Source: Lolium rigidum (lineage: Eukaryota; Streptophyta; Magnoliopsida; Poales; Poaceae). From it: a DNA stretch of 64,000 nt. The notes below the pieces were generated by a model. The model saw only the letters and a program-made list of their open reading frames with translations. It ran no database searches and was not told the origin of the DNA. Below are positions 58,450-64,000 of the stretch, in pieces. Each line of letters starts with the position of its first letter. Within the stretch, counting starts at the first letter, position 1. The stretch spans positions 146,923,962 through 146,987,961 of the forward strand of contig NC_061512.1 in assembly GCF_022539505.1 (NCBI RefSeq), given 5' to 3'. Position numbers and translations under genes: made by a program.

Positions 58450-59239
58450 GCATATTTAATATTATCGAGGTAAAGGCTTTAAATCAAAAACAGGATCTTC
58501 CTTTGGTGGCGGTGTTGTACCCAAATCTTCCACTAGGTAAATCATGCTTGAGAATAGGTTGGCGAAGAAAAATTTCCTCAAGTTCATCTCTTTCTTTCCT
58601 AAAAATTTCACTCTCGCTATCCTCCAAATGTTGCTGCAAAGGATTGTTAGGAACAAGAACAATAGATGCACATTGCTCCATTTTAAAATCATTACTAGGC
58701 AAATCAGCTTTATAAGGAGTTTTAGTAAATTTAGAGAAGTTAAACTCATAAGATTCACCAGCGAATTTAGTCAAAATTTTCTCTTTCTTGCAATCTATAA
58801 TAGCTCCACAAGTATTTAGAAAAGGTCTACCGAAAATAATAGGACAATAATCACTAGCAGCAGAACCTAGTACCAAAAAGTCAGCAGGATATTTAATCTT
58901 ACCGCATAAGACTTCCACATCTCGAACAATACCAATTGGTGAAATAGTTTCTCTATTAGCCAGCTGAATAACCACATCAATATCTTCAAGTTCACAAGAA
59001 TCAATTTCGTGCATAATCTCCGTGTAAAGCTCATACGGAATAGCACTAACACTTGCACCAATATCACATAATCCATAATAGCAATGATCACCAATTTTAA
59101 CGGACATCATAGGAACACTAGCTTGTTTGGGTTTATTAGGATGTGAAACAATATTAGAAGCATCTTCACGGAAAATAATATGACCATCCTCCACATTTTC
59201 AGTCACAAGATCTTTAACTATTGCAACGACGAGGTTCAA
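58450..59239 (-). pseudogene. Athila gag-pol: aspartic protease region
   Basis: Minus-strand frame with GHIIFREDASNIVSHPNKPK, then VKIGDHCYYGLCDIGASVSA (retroviral-type protease D-I-G-A active site) and VLGSAASDYCPIIFGRPFLN (second half of the fold, with the I-F-G-R-P motif of this group). After it the reading frame shifts before the RT frame, around 58143-58490, where the join is broken. Confidence 0.85.
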
Positions 59240-59585
59240 CTTTTATTTGTTCTACGGGTTCTACGGGTTTCTTTTCACTTTTATGAACCGCACTATTTAT
59301 AACGAGTACTCTTTCATTTTAGCGAGGAAAAGGAGTTTTTTCAATATAAGCTTCGGGAATAACGCGATCAGCAGTTTCAATTACAACACACTTATTAATA
59401 GATGAATCAATTTTATCTTTATACGGTTCATGATACTTATCAAAATTCTTCTTTGGCAATTCATAATGAGAGGCAAAAGCTTTATAAAGATTTACGACGA
59501 CTTGAGAATCAAGACCATATGTAGCACTCATATTACGAAATTTATCGAGTATCCATAAAAGCTTCAATGCATTTATAATCATAAA

Positions 59586-60249
59586 TTATACCGATTCTCT
59601 ATCTTTGTCGTTCTCCCAACCTTCGAGTATTTTCTTGGATTCGATCAAGAAGGTCCCTTTTAAACTCTTCTTTGTTGCGTGTAAATGATCCAGAACATGA
59701 AGTATCCGGCAAGGTCTTGTCTTGAAAAGAAAGTCTTGCATAGAAATTATCAATAATAACATTACCAGGAAGCTCATGAATGGGGCATTTGAGCATCAAA
59801 GACTTCAATCTCCCCACGCTTGGGCAATACTCTCTCCATCATGAGGCCAAAAATTATATATGCGATTCCGATCCTTATGAATTTCACTTGGAGGATAGAA
59901 CTTAGAATAAAACCGGGGCACAATATCATTCCATTCAAGAGAATCCCCATTATCCCAGTAATTTATACCAATGCGCCGCCTTACCGGACAGCGATAAAGA
60001 GAATAATTTCTTCCTCACTTCATCCATAGCAATACCTGCACATTTGAATAACCCGCATAATTCATGCAAAAACAGTAAATGATCACCGGGATGGACGGTT
60101 CCATCCCCTTCATAGCGGTTATCCATAACATGTTCAATAATTTTCGTAGGTATTTTATATGGTATTACTTCCTCACCTGGCGCCTCATCCACTACCGTTG
60201 CGGTAGTAGTAGATTTCCCAAATAGAAAATGAAGAGAAGATCTCTCCAT
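59586..60249 (-). pseudogene. Athila gag, frameshifted
   Basis: ATG at 60249 starts MERSSLHFLFGKSTTTATVV. The capsid-like part reads HPGDHLLFLHELCGLFKCAG, KLFSLSLSGKAAHWYKLLG, then in another frame RLKSLMLKCPIHELPGNVII and FKRDLLDRIQENTRRLGERQ. This is the usual gypsy gag retrotransposon domain; the frame changes near 59950 and about 59600, so no full-length gag is encoded as written. Confidence 0.85.
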
Positions 60250-60334
60250 AATGACTTATAGCAACAGGCAGAAATAAAATCAGCACAACAGTAAAGGTTT
60301 TCCTTACCAATCCCACTTACCAATAGCGCTTCAC

Positions 60335-60352
60335 TCCCCGGCAACGGCGCCA
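60335..60352 (-). promoter_or_regulatory. Athila primer-binding site (Asp tRNA type)
   Basis: On the minus strand TGGCGCCGTTGCCGGGGA lies 11 nt after the 5' LTR, the standard primer site of Athila elements. Confidence 0.9.
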
Positions 60353-60363
60353 GAAAATAGTCT

Positions 60364-61875
60364 TGATGACCCACAAGTATAGGGGGTATATCGTAGTATC
60401 TTCGATAAGTAAGAATGTCGATCCCAACGAGGAGCAGAAGGTGTTGACAAGCAGTTTCGATGAAGGTTTCACTGTAAATGCTCACAGACAAGTATTCAGG
60501 GGGTTTGATGTAACAGATGAAATAAATACGAGTAAGTAAAATGCGAGAGGAATAATTGCAGCGAGTGGCCCAATCCTTTTTAGCACAAAGGACAAGCCGG
60601 TTTGTTTACTTATAATGACCAAACGTTCTCGAGGACACACGGGATTTTAGTCTAATGCTTTCGCTACATACGGCTAAATAATCTTCATTGTTGTGATAAG
60701 TGTTGTGTGGGTGAACCTATGCTAATGTACCGCCCTTCCTAGGACTAAATACATACTTGTGATTATACCCCTTGCAAGCATCCGCAACTACAAGAAAGTA
60801 ATTAAGAATAAATCTAACCACAGCCTTAAACTGCGAGATCCTGCGATCCCTCCTGCATCGATATACCAACGGGGGTTTAGGTTTCGTCACTCCGGCAACC
60901 CCGCAATTAGCAAACGAATACAAGATGCATTCCCCTAGGCCCATAAATGGTGAAGTGTCATGTAGTCGACGTTCACATGACACCACTAGAAGAATAACAC
61001 CACAACTTAAATATCACACCATTGAATATTACTCAACCATAGTTCACTACTAACATTTAGACTTCACCCATGTCCTCAAGAACTAAACGAACTACTCACG
61101 AGACATCATACGGAACATGATCAGAGGTGATATGATGATGAATAACAATCTGAACATGAACTTGGTTCAATGGTTTCACTCAATAGCATCAACAACAAGT
61201 ATGAATAGATACCGGGAGAGTTTCCCCTATCAAACAATCAAGATCAAACCCAAATTGCTACGGCGGTGACGAGGTGCTGCGGAGGAGATGGCGGTGATGA
61301 TGGTGGAGATGATGATGATGGTGATGGAGATGATGTCCAGCTCGATGACGGTGACGATGGCGTCGATTTCCCCCTCCCGGAGGGAATTTCCCGGCGGATT
61401 CCTGCCCGCCGGAGAGCTCTTTTCTCTCCGGTGTTCTCCGCCCCGTAGAGGCGGGCTGTAACTCTTCGCGAGGTACCCCTTCGGCTTAGGTTTTCGGGAC
61501 GAAGGATTTCGCGAAGAAAAGGAGGCGAAAGGAGTCGTGGGCCCTCCACACCATGTGGCGGCGCGGCCGGGGCCCGGGCCGCGCCGCCCTAGGGTGTGGG
61601 CCCACCCTGGCTCCTCCCGGCTCCTCCTTCGGCTTCCTTCGTCATCTTGAAAAATAGGATTTTTGGTATAATTTCCTTCCACAGTTGATCTTCCGAAATA
61701 TTGCGTTCTGACGGTGCTTTTTCCAGCAAAATCCTGGCTCCGGTGTTCGATCCTCCAATAATGATGAAACATGCAAAATAGATGAAATAACATAAGTATT
61801 GTGTCCCAATATGAAATATATCAATGAATAACAGCAAATTATGATATAAAATAGTGATGCAAATTGGACGTATCG
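60364..61875 (-). repeat. Athila 5' LTR
   Basis: Near-identical partner of 51349-52860, same length. The outermost base is G where A is expected (TATCG for TATCA). Confidence 0.94.
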
Positions 61876-62095
61876 GGGTGCCATCGCCAATGCACAAGAA
61901 CCAAGGTCACACAAGAGGTCGAAGCATATCAAGCTGCGTTACCACTCGATTCGCGAGTACATCGAAGATGGAGAAGTAAAGATTTGCAAAGTACACACAG
62001 ATCTGAATGTAGCAGATCCGTTGACTAAAGCTCTCCCTAGGGCAAAGCATGACCAACACCAGAATGCCATGGGTGTTAGGTTCCTTACAATGTAA
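61876..62095 (+). pseudogene. Copia polyprotein, 3' end of RNase H
   Basis: Directly continues the frame broken at 51348: AIANAQEPRSHKRSKHIKLR, then REYIEDGEVKICKVHTDLNV, ADPLTKALPRAKHDQH and a TAA at 62093-62095. This is the standard C-terminus of Angela-type polyproteins. The 5-bp GGGTG at 61876-61880 is the right TSD of the Athila insertion. Confidence 0.93.
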
Positions 62096-62117
62096 TCTAG
62101 ATTATTGACTCTAGTGC

Positions 62118-62128
62118 AAGTGGGAGAC
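62118..62128 (+). promoter_or_regulatory. Copia polypurine tract
   Basis: AAGTGGGAGAC directly before the 3' LTR start; the usual plus-strand primer. Confidence 0.8.
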
Positions 62129-62806
62129 TGTTGGAGATATGCCCAAGAGGCAATAATAAAGTGGTTATTATATATCTTATGTTTATGATAAATGTTTATA
62201 TACCATGCTATAATTGTATTAACCGAAACATTGATACATGTGTGATATGTAAACAACAAAGAGTCCCTAGTATGCCTCTTAACTAGCTTGTTGATTAATG
62301 GATGATTAGTTTCATAATCATGAACATTGGATGTTATTAATAACAAGGTTATATCATTGTATGAATGATGTAATGGATACACCCAATTAAGCGTAGCATA
62401 AGATCTCGTCATTAAGTTATTTGCTATAAGCTTTCGATACATAATTACCTAGTCCTTATAACCATGAGATCATATAAATCACTTATACCGGAAAGGTACT
62501 TTGATTACATCAAACACCACTCGCGTAAATGGGTGGCTATAAAGGTGGGATTAAGTATCCGGAAAGTATGAGTTGAGGCATATGGATCAACGAGTGGGAT
62601 TTGTCCATCCCGATGACGGATAGATATACTCTGGGCCCTCTCGGTGGAATGTCGTCTAATGTCTTGCAAGCATATGAATAAGTTCATAAGAGACCACATA
62701 CCACGGTACGAGTAAAGAGTACTTGTCAGGAGACGAGGTTGAACAAGGTATAGAGTGATACCGAAGATCAAACCTCGGACAAGTAAAATATCGCGAGACA
62801 AAGGGA
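62129..62806 (+). repeat. Copia 3' LTR, truncated at 678 bp
   Basis: Matches 44600-45274. The last shared bases are ACAAAGGGA; the next bases belong to the sequence at 43463, with GGA shared at the junction. The TATA box and end of the LTR are missing. Confidence 0.93.
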
Positions 62807-64000
62807 CACAAAATACTGGTGATGAACCAAGACACCAAGTAACCAACACTTCACTTGACAGTCACCATTCACAGGACACAAAATGCTGGTGATGATCAAT
62901 TTCACTTCCAGAACTCCTGAATCCTGATCATGTATTATTTTTGGACCTTGCAATTGATCAAAGAAGGGAGTTAGTACTGTATTAACAAGTTGATACAACT
63001 TAACAAGGGAGTTAGTACTTGAATACTTCTGTAATCTGTACTCGTATTAATTTGGCATAGTGGAATGTAGCTATTCACTATTGTATGAACAAGTTGATAA
63101 ACAAGTCTGTGTACCTTTAGTGAGATCTTCAAGGTTTGGAGATGGACATGCTTGTTGTAGATTTAAAAGATGATGTCTTGTCACATTTCCCTTTTCCTTT
63201 CGCAAATGTGCAGCCCGCCAAATTCTTCAATTAAGTCTACAAAGAATTGAACAAGTATGCATTAAACAATCAGACAATATTAGTATGATGGAAAAAACTA
63301 CATATAAACAAGTATTTTGAGGTAGTAATTTATTTTTACCCTTTTCCATCTTAGCTAATTCCTCCATATTCTCCTGGATGTCAATAGGAGTAGTCCTTCG
63401 CAGCCAATCTTGTGTGCACACAAGAGCTTCTAACATGAATGGAGTAAGCGAGGTTCGGAAGTCGTCCAATATGTGCCCACCTGGGCTAAATGCCGACTCG
63501 GAAGCTAGTGAAGTGATGGGTCTGGCAAGCACATCACGTGCCAAGGAAGCCAAGACGGGAAAGCGAGCTGCATTGAGCCTCCACCAACCAAGAATGTCAA
63601 ACTTTCCTTCATTTCCTTCGCAAGCTTCATCGAGATATTTGTCAGTTTTGGCATTAGCACTTGTACCATTGTTCTTCTTTAGCTTCTTGGCAATTTGGTC
63701 CCTCAACATGCTTCCTCTCCCCACAGTTTGCACTCTCTGGTCATCCATAGCAACTTCGGATGTTCCTTCAACGAGAGCATACTTCTTCCTATATTCTTCA
63801 AACAAGTCAGCAAGACAAGTGGTAATCGCTTCCCAAACTAGTTGTCCACCTTCATGTCCAAAAATTTCTTCAATTACAGCATTAATGTAATCCGATAGTT
63901 TGTATCTTGGATCTAGAACTGCTGCAATAAAAATCAGCAAGTTATGTTGGAGATATGCCCAAGAGGCAATAATAAAGTGGTTATTATATATCTTATTGTT
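62804..64000 (+). repeat. Unit of 19.3-kb direct duplication, copy 2 start
   Basis: Repeats 43460-44653 through the hAT fragment and into the first 56 bases of a Copia LTR (from 63945), where the window ends. How far the second copy continues cannot be seen. Confidence 0.9.
63227..63944 (-). pseudogene. hAT transposase C-terminal part, second copy
   Basis: Same protein segment as 44005-44599, but the frame stays open past TTPIDIQENMEELAKMEKG to a splice donor-like G/GTAAAA (about 63342). This supports the idea that the CGAG in copy 1 is a lesion or error. It is again cut by a Copia LTR at 63945. Confidence 0.9.

Larger units (their letters stand above)
51349..61875 (-). mobile_element. Athila-type Ty3/gypsy retrotransposon, 10.5 kb
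   Basis: Two 1512-bp LTRs (51349-52860 and 60364-61875), with GGGTG at 51344-51348 and 61876-61880 as the TSD. Transcribed on the minus strand: the 5' LTR is at the right, followed by a tRNA-Asp-type primer site, gag, protease, RT, RNase H, integrase, a 3' ORF, and a polypurine tract by the left LTR. The order RT-RNase H-integrase and the RT and integrase sequences fit the Athila/Tat group. The right LTR ends TATCG instead of TATCA. LTRs are almost identical, so the insertion is recent, and later than the Copia. Confidence 0.95.
44600..62806 (+). mobile_element. Copia retrotransposon (Angela/WIS/BARE-1 type), 3' LTR truncated
   Basis: The 5' LTR is 44600-46374 and the 3' LTR starts at 62129 but stops at 62806, where the sequence jumps to a copy of 43460. 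Primer site TGGTATCAGAGCC lies at 46376-46388; the polypurine tract is just before 62129. Domain order gag, protease, integrase, RT, RNase H defines Copia. It is inserted in a hAT transposase gene and is interrupted at 51349-61875 by an Athila element. LTR identity is high: only four differences were seen over 678 bp, all at CAG/CTG, so the insertion is young. Confidence 0.93.

Overview
The window looks like nuclear DNA of a pooid grass (Triticeae, Lolium/Festuca or oat group). The reasons are an intron-containing plant D-type cyclin, a Copia element of the Angela/WIS/BARE-1 type, an Athila-type Ty3/gypsy element, many PIF/Harbinger, Mutator and Stowaway elements with clean target-site duplications (TSDs), and a grass-type Helitron. 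There is no operon structure, CRISPR array or recognisable tRNA/rRNA gene. I support one intact host gene, the cyclin at 2174-3488 (three exons, 357 aa predicted, N-terminal LxCxE Rb-binding motif), which has a 15-codon upstream ORF in its leader.

Layout: (1) 270-1548, a non-LTR-like non-autonomous element with a 12-bp TSD, just upstream of the cyclin. (2) 1797-3905, the cyclin gene with leader and 3' UTR. (3) 3631-6250, a block that recurs in the same orientation at 26654-29950. The second block starts inside the cyclin 3' UTR, keeps the poly(A) signal and has no cyclin coding sequence, so it marks a lost or partial duplicate of the cyclin locus. (4) 6400-22650, intergenic DNA with Stowaway, Tourist, Harbinger and Mutator elements, one carrying a broken Harbinger transposase. 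(5) 23040-26190, related non-LTR copies in head-to-head orientation forming a palindrome of about 300-bp arms with a 6-bp centre; one copy is split by a 1.24-kb TTA-flanked element. (6) 30169-37820, a three-level nest: a Stowaway element split by a 341-bp TRIM/SMART LTR element (5-bp TSD), whose 5' LTR is split by a 6.9-kb Helitron. The Helitron has two 5' termini, one 3' terminus and captured exon-like pieces. (7) 37930-43460, a LINE reverse-transcriptase relic, a GGGCC-rich repeat, and an old Copia LTR split by a gypsy solo LTR. (8) 43460-64000, a hAT transposase interrupted by a Copia element, which is itself interrupted in its RNase H region by a 10.5-kb Athila element on the minus strand. 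The hAT segment and the start of the Copia LTR then reappear at 62804, as in a 19.3-kb tandem duplication or an assembly misjoin.

A cross-cutting observation is that differences between near-identical copies, and most frameshifts in the young Copia polyprotein, fall on CAG/CTG trinucleotides, often as CAG->CGAG or CTG->CTCG. Part of this fits CpG deamination. The indels look like a systematic consensus error at CHG-methylated sites. Many apparent pseudogene lesions in the young elements may therefore not be real.

All alignments and counts were made by eye.
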